NCBI GenBank assembly: GCA_963665495.1
Contig: OY762289.1
Location: 3,038,001 to 3,102,000, forward strand
Direction of reading: 5' to 3'
DNA from: G963665495 sp963665495
GTDB lineage: Bacteria; Desulfobacterota; Desulfovibrionia; Desulfovibrionales; Desulfovibrionaceae
Length of the DNA stretch: 64,000 nt
A program made the translations under genes and the position numbers. The notes under the pieces were generated by a model. The model ran no database searches. It was not told the DNA's origin and worked only from the letters and a program-made list of their open reading frames with translations. Below are positions 47,182 to 56,096 of the stretch, one piece after another (within the stretch, counting starts at the first letter, position 1; each line of letters begins with the position of its first letter).

Positions 47182-47747
47182 CACGAAGCATTCAATTACC
47201 CCTGCAGGATACGGACATCCGTTCTTTACAAGCCGGCGATGTGGTTTTGCTGAACGGCGTGGTCTACACGGCCCGTGACGCGGCCCATAAACGACTGGCC
47301 ATGGCTCTGGCAAACGGCGAGGAACTTCCTTTCGATCTGAAAGGACAGACCCTGTATTACCTGGGCCCCACACCCGCAAGACCCGGCCATGTCATAGGTT
47401 CGGCAGGACCCACGACCTCCTACCGTATGGACCGGTATACGCCCGAACTACTCGCCAACGGCCTCAAGGGCATGATCGGCAAAGGAAAACGCGGCCGGGA
47501 AGTGGTGGAGGCCATGAAAGCAGTCACCGCGGTCTATTTCGCAGCCACCGGAGGCGCTGCCGCCCTGATGGCCAAAGCCATTATTCAATGCGAGGTTGTG
47601 GCCTACGAGGATCTGGGCACGGAAGCCATCCGGCGCCTTGTCCTGGAAAATTTTCCGGCCACAGTGGCCGTGGATTGCCTGGGCCGCAACCAGTACGAGC
47701 TGGGGCCGCAGGAGTATGCAGCCTCACAGAAATCCGTGTTTTTTTGA
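47178..47747 (+). CDS. Class I fumarase / L(+)-tartrate dehydratase beta subunit
   Basis: The 189-aa subunit pairs with the preceding gene, which it overlaps by four bases. Typical motifs are GDVVLLNGVVYTARDAAHKRL, GPTPARPGHVIGSAGPTTS and GKGKRG. Such two-subunit forms are common in anaerobes. The length is a little short of TtdB but complete. Confidence 0.88.
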   Translation: MTRSIQLPLQDTDIRSLQAGDVVLLNGVVYTARDAAHKRLAMALANGEELPFDLKGQTLYYLGPTPARPGHVIGSAGPTTSYRMDRYTPELLANGLKGMIGKGKRGREVVEAMKAVTAVYFAATGGAAALMAKAIIQCEVVAYEDLGTEAIRRLVLENFPATVAVDCLGRNQYELGPQEYAASQKSVFF

Positions 47748-47887
47748 AAGCACGATTGAAGCAGTGTTGCTGCTGAAGCGACAGATGCAATAAACCAGGC
47801 AGTACCCAGCAAACGTAGCAGTATCAGACGGCAGGCGCGAATATTTTGTACCTCTTTAATGACACTCTTCAATTCAGGTCGGGTACC

Positions 47888-50359
47888 ATGCGTAAACTGT
47901 TTTTCCTCTCTCCCAAGGCACACGGACTGGCGGGCGTATTGTCCGCCACAGTGGCGTTTCTGGCCCTCGCTTTGCTCGCAATTCTCATGGTTTTTGTTTT
48001 CCGCTCCTATCAGCTCCTGGCCGTGGAAACTGATACGCGGCAAATGGAGCAGGCCAATACGGGGCTCACCGCCGAACTGGATGCTTTTCTGGAGCACTGG
48101 CACGCCACCCTGCGCGTGGTTGCTGCGAGTAATGCCCTCCAGGAGCTAATGCAAAAAGAAAATGCGCCCCCGGAGAACAAGTTTCAAGAGGAACTGAAAT
48201 CGCTATTCGCCGCTACGGAGAGCTTGAAGTCTGCTGTTGTGCTGGACCGTTCCGGAAAAAAAATCATGGAGCTGCCTGAAGACAGCGGCATGACGCAGTC
48301 AGGGATTGTGCCCGAAGCCGTACGTTCCGCAATCCTTTCCGGCGAACAGGGCGTAAGCGCACTCCCCGTACGCAGCCCCCGTACGCAACAGTGGCTCATG
48401 CCCTTTTACGCGCCCGTACGGGACAACGGAAAAATTCTCGGCGGTCTGATTTTCTGGATCGGCATGGACCGGCTTTTTACTAAAAGCGACGCGTGGAACA
48501 ACTCTGTCCTGCTGACAAAAGACGGACAAGTGGTCCTGCACCTCGACACCGCCCTCACCGGCAGTGATTTCTCCGGCAATACGACGTACGCGCCGGTACT
48601 TTCGCAGCCGGACGGACACAGCCTGTCCGGGGACGAAAGCCGGATCCTGGCATGGAAGCAACTCCCCGGCACGCAGTGGCTGCTCGTCTCCAGCATACCC
48701 AACGACAACGGCCTCGGATTCGCCTGGTCCCAGAGCAATCCGATTCTTTTCGGCGGCGCCGCAGGAGTGCTTTTACTGCTGTGCACGGTTCTCTGGGTGA
48801 TAAAAAAACAGGTCGCCGGTCCCGTCAGAAATTTAATGGCCTTTACCGGCGCAATCTCCCAGGACACCTGCGGCGGGGAGCTGGCTGGTACGTACAATTT
48901 TGAACTGGCGCAACTGGCTGAGAATATTACCGGAATGGTAGCTTCCCTGCACGAATCCGTATGCAGTGCCAATACGGCGCGTACGGATGCGGAAAAGGGA
49001 AATCTCCGGGCGGAGGAAGCCTTGTACCAGGCCAAGGAGGCCACCAACCAGGCAGTATCCGCCAAAGCGGAAGGCATGATGCAGGCCGCTGCCAGACTCG
49101 AAGATATCGTCAGAAATGTGGACGCCGCTTCCTCTGAGCTTGTGGTGAAAATCGAGCATACGGGCAACAGTGCGGAAGACCAGTCCGCCCGCGCGTCCGA
49201 ATCCGCTTCCGCCATGGTGGAGATGAACGCAGCCATATTTGAAGTGGCGAAAAACGCCGCATCCGCGGCTTCTCTTGCAGAGTCGGCCCAGATCAAAGCC
49301 CAGGAAGGCGCGGGCATTGTACAGTCCGTGGGAAACGAAATCGCCAAAATAGACGCCAAGACCCGTGAGATGAAAGGCGACGTGGACACCTTGGGCAAAC
49401 GGGCTCAGGAGATCGGAGAAGTCATAGACGTCATCTCGGACATCGCCGACCAGACCAACCTGCTGGCGCTCAATGCCGCCATTGAAGCGGCACGGGCGGG
49501 CGAAGCCGGCCGGGGGTTCGCGGTCGTCGCGGACGAAGTCCGCAAACTGGCAGAAAAAACCCAGTCCGCAACAAAAGTTGTCGCGGATTCCATCATGGGA
49601 ATCCAGACCAGCGCCCAAAAGAATATGGCCCATGTGGACGAGGCCGTGGCCTCCATGGAAGCAACCAGGGCCAACAGCACGGCTTCCGCTGCCGTCCTGG
49701 ACGAAATCGTCCAGCTGGTCGCCTCCGCGGCCAGCCAGGTGAGTTCCATCGCCACTGCATCGGAAGAGCAGTCCGCAGCATCCGAAGAAGTCACCCAGGC
49801 CATTGAAACCGTCAGCACCATATCCGCAACCAACAATCAGACCATGCAGGAAGCCAACGACTCCGTGGCCACTCTGAATGACCAGGTCGCCATACTGCGC
49901 GGACTCATCAACGACATGCAGGTCAACGCCCTGGACGAATTCCTCGAACGCTGGCGTTCCGAAGTGGAATTTATTGCAAAGACCAAATCCACACAGGATT
50001 ATATTCTGGAAGAAACCCGGATGACCACTGATGCCGTACACAATACCCTGAAACAGACGTCGCTCAAATCCGGACTGATGGAAGCCGTCTTCATCTTCAA
50101 CCTTCAGGGCAAAACCCGCATCCTGTATAACCAGGGCAATGAAGGGCCGCCTCTGGATCTTCACGACCGTCCCTTTGTGCACGAAGCCCTGGCAGGCAAA
50201 CCCGGCGCCACGTTGAAACCCTACCAAAGCCGTTTGAGCGGCAATTACCTTGTCGTCTTCAGCTACCCGCTTTATAAAAACGGTACTGTTGCCGGAGGAC
50301 TGGGAATTTCCATCACTGTGGGCGAAAATCTGCGCAATTATCTGGGAGCTCGCCAATGA
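47888..50359 (+). CDS. Methyl-accepting chemotaxis protein with a second Cache-like domain at its C-terminus
   Basis: The 823-aa receptor has a membrane helix at 15-39, a periplasmic Cache-like domain (about 45-275), a second membrane helix near 280-300, a HAMP domain, and a signalling domain whose hairpin tip includes DQTNLLALNAAIEAARAG near 535. Residues 679-823 form an extra domain resembling the N-terminal sensor: LDEFLERW echoes LDAFLEHW, and FSYPLYKNGTVAGGLG echoes FYAPVRDNGKILGGL. No membrane helix precedes it, so it should be cytoplasmic. The gene lies inside the citrate lyase operon, 140 bases after the hydro-lyase and overlapping citG by four bases. It may sense citrate or a C4 acid. 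Confidence 0.9.
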   Translation: MRKLFFLSPKAHGLAGVLSATVAFLALALLAILMVFVFRSYQLLAVETDTRQMEQANTGLTAELDAFLEHWHATLRVVAASNALQELMQKENAPPENKFQEELKSLFAATESLKSAVVLDRSGKKIMELPEDSGMTQSGIVPEAVRSAILSGEQGVSALPVRSPRTQQWLMPFYAPVRDNGKILGGLIFWIGMDRLFTKSDAWNNSVLLTKDGQVVLHLDTALTGSDFSGNTTYAPVLSQPDGHSLSGDESRILAWKQLPGTQWLLVSSIPNDNGLGFAWSQSNPILFGGAAGVLLLLCTVLWVIKKQVAGPVRNLMAFTGAISQDTCGGELAGTYNFELAQLAENITGMVASLHESVCSANTARTDAEKGNLRAEEALYQAKEATNQAVSAKAEGMMQAAARLEDIVRNVDAASSELVVKIEHTGNSAEDQSARASESASAMVEMNAAIFEVAKNAASAASLAESAQIKAQEGAGIVQSVGNEIAKIDAKTREMKGDVDTLGKRAQEIGEVIDVISDIADQTNLLALNAAIEAARAGEAGRGFAVVADEVRKLAEKTQSATKVVADSIMGIQTSAQKNMAHVDEAVASMEATRANSTASAAVLDEIVQLVASAASQVSSIATASEEQSAASEEVTQAIETVSTISATNNQTMQEANDSVATLNDQVAILRGLINDMQVNALDEFLERWRSEVEFIAKTKSTQDYILEETRMTTDAVHNTLKQTSLKSGLMEAVFIFNLQGKTRILYNQGNEGPPLDLHDRPFVHEALAGKPGATLKPYQSRLSGNYLVVFSYPLYKNGTVAGGLGISITVGENLRNYLGARQ

Positions 50360-51297
50360 TATCCCGTTGTCAGGCTTACGACGAGCGCTCTCAGGCTCCG
50401 TACCGCGTTGCCAGAGCCGCGTACCAGGCCTTGTGCTATGAAGCCTGCCTGACCCCCAAGCCCGGTCTCGTGGACAGGGCCAACAACGGCGCGCACCAGG
50501 ACATGAATCTGCGGCTTTTCCTTGCCAGCGCCCGCAGCTTGCGTCCGTTCCTGCTGCAGTGCGCTGTTGCTGCCTGGGAAACCGACAATGCCGGAGCTTT
50601 GTTCGCGGAACTCAAACCTCTCGGAATCCGGGCGGAACAGGCGATGTACGCCGTCACCAACGGCGTCAACACCCACAAGGGCGCCATTTTCTCCCTCGGC
50701 CTGCTCACCGCGGCAGCCACTCTTGCGGTACGCCTCGGACAAGGGCTGTATGCTGTGCAGCACCATACGCGCGCGCTGTGCGGCCGACTTTTGGAAAAAG
50801 AACTGGCGGATGCGCCGCAAACGGACAGCCCCACGGCCGGTGAACGCTGTTTTCAGAACTACCGGATTGCCGGAGCACGAGGTCAGGCTCAAGCCGGATA
50901 TCCGCACATTTTTGAAGAAGCGCTCCCCCTGCTGCGACAAACTCTGCGTACAGGCCAGTCCTTGCAGTCCGGCGCGCTGCGGGCTCTGCTGCACCTGATT
51001 ACCAGAGTGGACGATACGAACATCATCAACCGTACGGGGCTGGACGGATTACAGTTCGCCCGGAATTGCGCGATCACAATGCTGGAGCGAAACTGCGTGG
51101 ATATTGCGGAACTCGCCCGTATGGACAAGCTCTTCATCCGAAAAAATATCAGCCCCGGCGGCTGCGCGGATCTGCTCGCCGCCACCTGCTTTCTGCACTT
51201 TCTGCTGGAACAGGGACTGTTGCTGCCCGTGCAGCGCATAGACCGTACGCAGGGACTTGCGGCAACGGATGCATCCATTACGCAGCTGGCAGTCTGA
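50356..51297 (+). CDS. citG: CitG, triphosphoribosyl-dephospho-CoA synthase
   Basis: The 313-aa enzyme makes the citrate lyase prosthetic group precursor from dephospho-CoA and ATP. CLTPKPGLVDRANNGAHQDM, GVNTHKGAIFSLG and NISPGGCADLLAATCFL are family marks. It overlaps the chemoreceptor gene by four bases, so the receptor is translationally coupled into the lyase operon. The related MdcB of malonate decarboxylase is ruled out by context. A hairpin terminator follows. Confidence 0.92.
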   Translation: MISRCQAYDERSQAPYRVARAAYQALCYEACLTPKPGLVDRANNGAHQDMNLRLFLASARSLRPFLLQCAVAAWETDNAGALFAELKPLGIRAEQAMYAVTNGVNTHKGAIFSLGLLTAAATLAVRLGQGLYAVQHHTRALCGRLLEKELADAPQTDSPTAGERCFQNYRIAGARGQAQAGYPHIFEEALPLLRQTLRTGQSLQSGALRALLHLITRVDDTNIINRTGLDGLQFARNCAITMLERNCVDIAELARMDKLFIRKNISPGGCADLLAATCFLHFLLEQGLLLPVQRIDRTQGLAATDASITQLAV

Positions 51298-51355
51298 CGG
51301 ACGCGTATCCATATTCCCCCGCCGGAGAAGACTTCCAGAACACACTAAAATGAAA

Positions 51356-51398
51356 TGCCGGAAAATGCGTTCGTTTCACAAACCTGCATTTCCCGGCA
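51356..51398. terminator. Bidirectional hairpin between citG and AOR
   Basis: TGCCGGAAAATGC (51356-51368) pairs with GCATTTCCCGGCA (51386-51398) with one mismatch. It lies between the convergent citG and AOR stop codons. Confidence 0.6.
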
Positions 51399-51463
51399 CC
51401 AAGATTGCCTCTTACAACTTTCAGTCATGAATCCGTTATTAAATCAGACTGACGGCAGCAAGA

Positions 51464-53170
51464 CTAATCCACCGCTTCATAATCAAAGACGGATTGAATA
51501 TCTTCATCAGAAACATCGAATACCGTATCGATGCCCGGCATTTTCCGTTCCGTAAACGCTTCAGGGAGTTGATGGTGCGCATCATTGATGCCCGCGAGTT
51601 CGTTAAAACGCTTTTCATCCTGCAGCATCCGAATGCACAAGCCGTTCAGCCACGCAATGTCGAGTTTCCAGCCGAAAAGGGCGTTCAATGCGTCAATAAC
51701 CAGCTGTTTGTTGGCTGAAACGCCGCTTATGGTGAAAAGACACATGCCCAAGGAATCAAAAACACCCAACAGTTTCTGAAGATTGCGTGAAACCTTCGCC
51801 ATCCCTTCCGGATTCTGGTGGTCGAAATTGCCGCGTGCGGCAGGTCCGGCCGTGTGGTCGGCGCCCATTGCGGACGTGGCGTAGGTGACACCCATTCCCT
51901 TGATGGCACGCGGATCATAGGCAGCCAAAGACTGTCCCTTTACAGCGGGGATATTTCTCACTCCCAGCACTCTGCCGGTGATGGTGGCACCGCTGCCGAT
52001 AAGTCTGCCGAACACCGTACCACGCCTGATCTGATCAAGAGCATCCATAGCAGCGTCAAAATCACCGAACTCAAGCAGACCGGCCTCCATCGCCACACCA
52101 ATCGCCGCACCATATTCAATGGTATCAACACCTATATCGTTGCATTGCCGATTCAGATGCGCGATCTGATCCAGATCCCAGAGATCCAGATTGGATCCAA
52201 GCATTCCAATATTTTCATACTCGATGGGCGAAACAATGGTTTTGCCGTTTTTATCGGCGTAGATGTTGGAACAGGCAACCAGGCAACCAGGCATGCACGC
52301 GTGCGTTATCCGGCCCTCCCCGCCTCTCTCAAGGATGGTGTCATGCATTTGAGCGCCGCTTATTTGCCCGGCGCGATCATCTTTTCCGATGCTGTAATTG
52401 CGGATTGGAAGGCCGTTCAGCTCATTTACTACATCGACCAGAGCCGAAGTGCCATATTGTCTGTAAGCCGGAGTGAGCGGCGATGTGACAATTGCCTTGT
52501 TCAGCTCCTTCACTGCGGTCAAAAAGGCTTCTTTATCCACAGGGATTCGTTTTCCAGAGCCGCGTATGACTATGGCTTTCAGTTTTTTGGCCCCCATCAC
52601 AGCCCCCAGGCCTCCCCGCGCGCTGTAACGACCCGGGTCTCCATCTTTATCAACTGTTGTAATGCCCGCAGACAACAACTGAAGTTCGCCTGCAGGGCCA
52701 ATGCAGGTAAAAGCAGACTCCGGATATTCCTCCTGAAGCTTCCTGGCCGTATCATACACTCCCATCATCGCGTAATCAGCGGCAGAGACCAATTTTCCTC
52801 CATCAGCATCCACGACAAGCAGTTTCATCTCGTCGTCATCAGGCAGACCTTCTACAACAATTGCCCGCAGACCTGCCCGCGCCATCCTCTGCGCTGTTAC
52901 TCCTCCTCCGTTGCTCTCCTTGATTCCGCCAGTCAGAGGGCTTTTTGCACCTATTGAGATCCTGCCGCTGCTGGAAACATTTGTACCTGCAAACAGACCG
53001 CAGGCAAATATCAGTTTATTATGCGGACCAAGTGCTTCAGACTTTGGATTTACTTCCTCTAAAAGCATGCGTGCCGTCAAAGCTCTCCCACCGAGTGTTG
53101 CATATTTCTCAGGTAAAAGAATTTTTTCGACAGTTCCTTTTGCCATATCAACGCGTAAAATATGTTGCAT
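51464..53170 (-). CDS. Aldehyde ferredoxin oxidoreductase family protein (568 aa)
   Basis: This is a tungsten/molybdenum enzyme of the AOR family with cluster cysteines C292, C296 and C300 (CMPGCLVAC) and a fourth in GMCLFT. The CxxxCxxxC spacing differs from the CxxCxxxC of the AOR at 26411-28243. The N-terminal pterin domain has GGIKESNGGG and CIGPAGE. It follows a MoaD-like gene and, before that, a close paralogue at 53781-55520, all under one upstream sigma-54 promoter. It could be a second subunit or an isoenzyme. The substrate is unknown. Confidence 0.88.
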   Translation of the reverse strand: MQHILRVDMAKGTVEKILLPEKYATLGGRALTARMLLEEVNPKSEALGPHNKLIFACGLFAGTNVSSSGRISIGAKSPLTGGIKESNGGGVTAQRMARAGLRAIVVEGLPDDDEMKLLVVDADGGKLVSAADYAMMGVYDTARKLQEEYPESAFTCIGPAGELQLLSAGITTVDKDGDPGRYSARGGLGAVMGAKKLKAIVIRGSGKRIPVDKEAFLTAVKELNKAIVTSPLTPAYRQYGTSALVDVVNELNGLPIRNYSIGKDDRAGQISGAQMHDTILERGGEGRITHACMPGCLVACSNIYADKNGKTIVSPIEYENIGMLGSNLDLWDLDQIAHLNRQCNDIGVDTIEYGAAIGVAMEAGLLEFGDFDAAMDALDQIRRGTVFGRLIGSGATITGRVLGVRNIPAVKGQSLAAYDPRAIKGMGVTYATSAMGADHTAGPAARGNFDHQNPEGMAKVSRNLQKLLGVFDSLGMCLFTISGVSANKQLVIDALNALFGWKLDIAWLNGLCIRMLQDEKRFNELAGINDAHHQLPEAFTERKMPGIDTVFDVSDEDIQSVFDYEAVD

Positions 53171-53383
53171 ACTACACCTGCACTTGATTTAAAAACGTAA
53201 TAAATATCAAGTTTTCATAAAAATTGAATCCACGACGAATCAAGGGATGCCCCCGTGGCGAGAGGGTTGCGTCCGGAACGTTTGAGACCTTGCTTCAGCA
53301 AGAGACGGAGGAGTGCCATATTTCTGTCGTGGGAAAGATCCTTCCGGGCACGAAAACAGATTCTGCGCTACCGCAGCCGATAC

Positions 53384-53629
53384 TCAACCTCCTGCGACCG
53401 GAGGAAAAATAAAAATATGGTCCTTTTCCTTGAGCGTCTGATCAAAAGTGCACGGTCTTGAGTTGATCAGAAGAATCTTGACCATTTCCTCAGGGATACT
53501 GAGCAAATCTATCACATCCCTGACGCAGGTATTTGCATCAAGCTCAAGGGTCAGTTCCCCGTTATCCAATTCAAACCGTTCATCCAGATACGGATGATAC
53601 AACTGGAATAATTTGATGGTGACCAGCAT
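53384..53629 (-). CDS. MoaD/ThiS-like ubiquitin-fold sulfur carrier protein
   Basis: The 81-aa protein ends in PPVAGG, the C-terminal diglycine that is adenylylated and thiocarboxylated in MoaD and ThiS. The beta-grasp pattern fits (LNxRPxxxDQxLKEGD-like segment, here INSRPCTFDQTLKEKD). The ATG at 53629 follows GAGGGG. It lies between two AOR genes, so it is probably a dedicated sulfur carrier for their pterin cofactor. The 213 bases down to the next gene hold only short frames. Confidence 0.85.
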   Translation of the reverse strand: MLVTIKLFQLYHPYLDERFELDNGELTLELDANTCVRDVIDLLSIPEEMVKILLINSRPCTFDQTLKEKDHIFIFPPVAGG

Positions 53630-53666
53630 GGATCCCCTCTTCAATGTTGCGGCTCTTCATTGACAA

Positions 53667-53698
53667 CCTGCCGCACCGATTTTCCATGGTGCGGCAGG
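53667..53698 (-). other. Hairpin between AOR and MoaD-like gene
   Basis: An 11-bp perfect stem (CCTGCCGCACC with GGTGCGGCAGG) lies in the 150-base gap. No U-run follows on the minus strand, so it is more likely a partial terminator or processing site within an operon. Confidence 0.5.
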
Positions 53699-53780
53699 CG
53701 TAATGGCCCTGTGAATCGAAAGAGGAGTGATTACTCCTGCAAAGCGGATTGTCAATTCCTCGGGCCGGGGCGGTAAGCCA

Positions 53781-55520
53781 TTATGCCCAGGTTTCCTGAA
53801 TCATCTCCGGGGTGGCCTCAAAGAGCTGATCTACTTCAGGCAATCTTTCCTTGTAGAAAAACTCCGGAAGCATATCCGCCGCTTCGTTCAAGCCGGCTTT
53901 CCTGTTGAATGCCAACTCGACGTCGATGATCTCCCGAGCATAGTCATGATAATTGTCGGCATTGAGCTCCATGCCTGTAAACGCGGAAAGCGACTTCAGC
54001 ATTTCATCTCGAGCTTCAGGATTGGCGATGTAGCCGAAAACCGTGAACAGGCAGTAGCCGCTGGCATCCAGAAACGCGGACTCCAGCTGCTCTTCCTGGG
54101 AGTATTTCGCTTTGCCCTCATAGACAAAGGGATCCAACTGACCATTGTAGGCAAAGACTTCTCTGTTGATGGTGTATCCGGCGGTATGGTCCGCACCCAT
54201 GGGGCTCGAGGCGTAGGTATAACCGATGCCCTTGACCGCTCTCGGATCATAGGCAGGCAGAGCCTGGCCTTTCACTGTCGGAACGCGGTACGCGCCAAAG
54301 ACCTTGCCCACGGCTTCGGCGCCGCTGCCGACAAGTCTGCCCAGGGGCGTTCCGACGCCGGCTTCCGCTATGATTCTTTTCGCACTTTTGGCGTCGCCAA
54401 AGGGGATATATCCAACATCCATCAGAACGCCCAAAGCAGCGCCGATTTCAATGGTGTCCAGACCGATTTCATTACATTCGTTGATCAAATCGGCAATATC
54501 GTCATAACTGTCCAAATCCAGATTCGATCCCAAAAGACCTACGGATTCATATTCAATGGAGGCTATCAGGCGGCCGTCCTTGTGCGGAAAGACATTCGAA
54601 CATTTGATGACGCATCCGGGATTGCAGCCGTGCCCCATCTTGCCTCTTTTACGTTCTTTAACCAGTTCGGCCTGTTGCTGACCGCAAAACACCTCGCCAT
54701 ACTTCCAGTGGCCGATGCTGAAATTGCGCGTGGGGAATCCTTTGAACCCTTCGCTCATAACAGGGACAACGCCCGGAGTGCCGGCCGCATTCAAAGCGCC
54801 TCCGCTCTTGGTGGTGCCATCCTGTCCCAGGCCGGTGATAAAGCCTTTGATGCTTGCTTTGAAGGCCTCGGGATTCTGGGGAGACACGCGGGGGAGTCCT
54901 TCATCGTCAATGACTATGGCTTTGACGCCTTTGCTCCCCATGACGGCGCCCACGCCTCCGCGCGCGGCGTAACGGCTGGCCATGCCGTCCGCATCCACAA
55001 AGCAGATGCCCGCGCCGCAGAGTTTCAGTTCGCCGGCCGGGCCGATGCAGGCGACTTTGATTGTCTGGCCGTACTTTTCCTTCAGATACCGAACCGTATC
55101 CGTGGTCCGCTTCAACTTCAGGTCGTTGACGATATCAAAACGTACGCCATCTTTGTTGATGCACATGACCAGGCTATCGTCCGGGGTTTCCGGCCAGTTT
55201 TCCAGAATCACGGCCTTGATGCCCAATTTTCCTAAAGCCTGAGCTGCGGGCGTACCGGCGTTCGCTTCCTTGATGCCGCCTGTCAGAGGCGACTTGGTCC
55301 CCACTGAAACGCGACCGGAACTCGGCGCATTCGATCCGGCCAGCAATCCGGGAGCAATGATGAGCTTGTTGTCCGGCCCCAGCGGATTACATGTCGCTGG
55401 TACTTCTTTGGAAACCAGCTTGGATGTCACATACCGTCCGCCAAGGACTTTGAGATCGTCAGGAACAGCCTCTTCAGTACAGACCAAATTCGCCATGTTT
55501 ACTCGTAAAATCTTACTCAT
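53781..55520 (-). CDS. Aldehyde ferredoxin oxidoreductase family protein (579 aa)
   Basis: This close paralogue of the AOR at 51464-53170 has cysteines C299, C303 and C307 (CNPGCVIKC) and a fourth in GYCLFT. Shared motifs include KSPLTGGIKEAN, CIGPAGELKLCGAG and SPMGADHTAG. It is the first gene after a sigma-54 promoter at 55634-55649, in the order AOR, MoaD-like, AOR. Electron donors are probably aldehydes made by the alcohol dehydrogenases nearby. GGGAGG precedes the ATG. Confidence 0.9.
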   Translation of the reverse strand: MSKILRVNMANLVCTEEAVPDDLKVLGGRYVTSKLVSKEVPATCNPLGPDNKLIIAPGLLAGSNAPSSGRVSVGTKSPLTGGIKEANAGTPAAQALGKLGIKAVILENWPETPDDSLVMCINKDGVRFDIVNDLKLKRTTDTVRYLKEKYGQTIKVACIGPAGELKLCGAGICFVDADGMASRYAARGGVGAVMGSKGVKAIVIDDEGLPRVSPQNPEAFKASIKGFITGLGQDGTTKSGGALNAAGTPGVVPVMSEGFKGFPTRNFSIGHWKYGEVFCGQQQAELVKERKRGKMGHGCNPGCVIKCSNVFPHKDGRLIASIEYESVGLLGSNLDLDSYDDIADLINECNEIGLDTIEIGAALGVLMDVGYIPFGDAKSAKRIIAEAGVGTPLGRLVGSGAEAVGKVFGAYRVPTVKGQALPAYDPRAVKGIGYTYASSPMGADHTAGYTINREVFAYNGQLDPFVYEGKAKYSQEEQLESAFLDASGYCLFTVFGYIANPEARDEMLKSLSAFTGMELNADNYHDYAREIIDVELAFNRKAGLNEAADMLPEFFYKERLPEVDQLFEATPEMIQETWA

Positions 55521-55633
55521 GGAAAACCTCCCTGGGCCGCTTACTTCCTGAAAATGAAGTAAACGAGTTGTCTGTTGTCAAACTACATGCGCCACATTGC
55601 ATAATGCGGCTTAATCTGGGTTTGAGATATTGT

Positions 55634-55649
55634 GGCAAAATGTGCGCCA
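55634..55649 (-). promoter_or_regulatory. Sigma-54 promoter of the AOR operon, TGGCGCACATTTTGCC
   Basis: GG (55648-55647) and GC (55636-55635) are 10 bases apart on the minus strand. It lies 115 bases before the AOR start. AAACATTTCAG at 55712-55722, upstream of it, is repeated at 57322-57332 upstream of the alcohol dehydrogenase promoter. Confidence 0.65.
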
Positions 55650-55890
55650 AGGCAGATTATTGAAGGGCTACGCGGGATTATCTTACAAGGGAAAAAATAC
55701 GTTCACATTTAAAACATTTCAGTGAGAACTCGGGGTAAATTTTCTAAACATTTTTTTAAATTTGAACATCCTGTCGAGATCAGATTCTCGCTGGTTCCCC
55801 TGGATCAGGTCAATCAGAGTAGCGTCTTCCTAACACCTCTCTGCGATCAGGCCGAAGTTCCTGAATCCTTAGGAAGGCCGCAGCTCCATA

Positions 55891-55927
55891 TAAAAAGAGA
55901 GCACACCGGGGTGTCAGTGTGCTCTCT
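55891..55927 (-). terminator. Rho-independent terminator of the iron alcohol dehydrogenase
   Basis: An 11-bp perfect stem (AGAGAGCACAC with GTGTGCTCTCT) is followed on the minus strand by a U-run at 55896-55891. It lies about 170 bases after the stop codon. Confidence 0.8.
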
Positions 55928-56011
55928 TGGTGGAGGAAGGACCGGCAAGCTACCGCAGGCCCAGCCTGAAGCAATTGTTGCCTAGACCCCATTGTTGCTG
56001 GAAGGAGTCAA

Positions 56012-56045
56012 CGAAGCCGATTCCATGGGGCTGGAAACGGCTTCG
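56012..56045 (-). other. Hairpin downstream of iron alcohol dehydrogenase
   Basis: CGAAGCCG (56012-56019) pairs with CGGCTTCG (56038-56045), with an inner TTCCA/TGGAA pairing. It lies 52 bases after the stop, ahead of the stronger terminator, and may be a first termination or stability element. Confidence 0.5.
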
Positions 56046-56096
56046 AGTATTCGGTGAGGGTGGCTCGGACCAAGGAGGTTCCCTCTTAACCGCAGG

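Larger units (their letters stand above)
55521..56096. other. 576-base spacer between AOR operon and iron alcohol dehydrogenase
   Basis: It holds the AOR sigma-54 promoter, a leader hairpin (GCCACATTGCATAATGCGGC around 55591-55610), the terminator of the upstream dehydrogenase at 55896-55927, and a second hairpin at 56012-56045. No gene is supported. Confidence 0.6.

Noticed and set aside
53171..53383. A minus-strand frame after the MoaD-like gene (SIGCGSAESVF...) with a single in-frame TGA, open again up to the next gene, which could suggest a selenoprotein.
   Set aside because: The start would be TTG, no family is recognised, no selenocysteine insertion hairpin is evident after the TGA, and an open stretch of about 46 codons after it can arise by chance.
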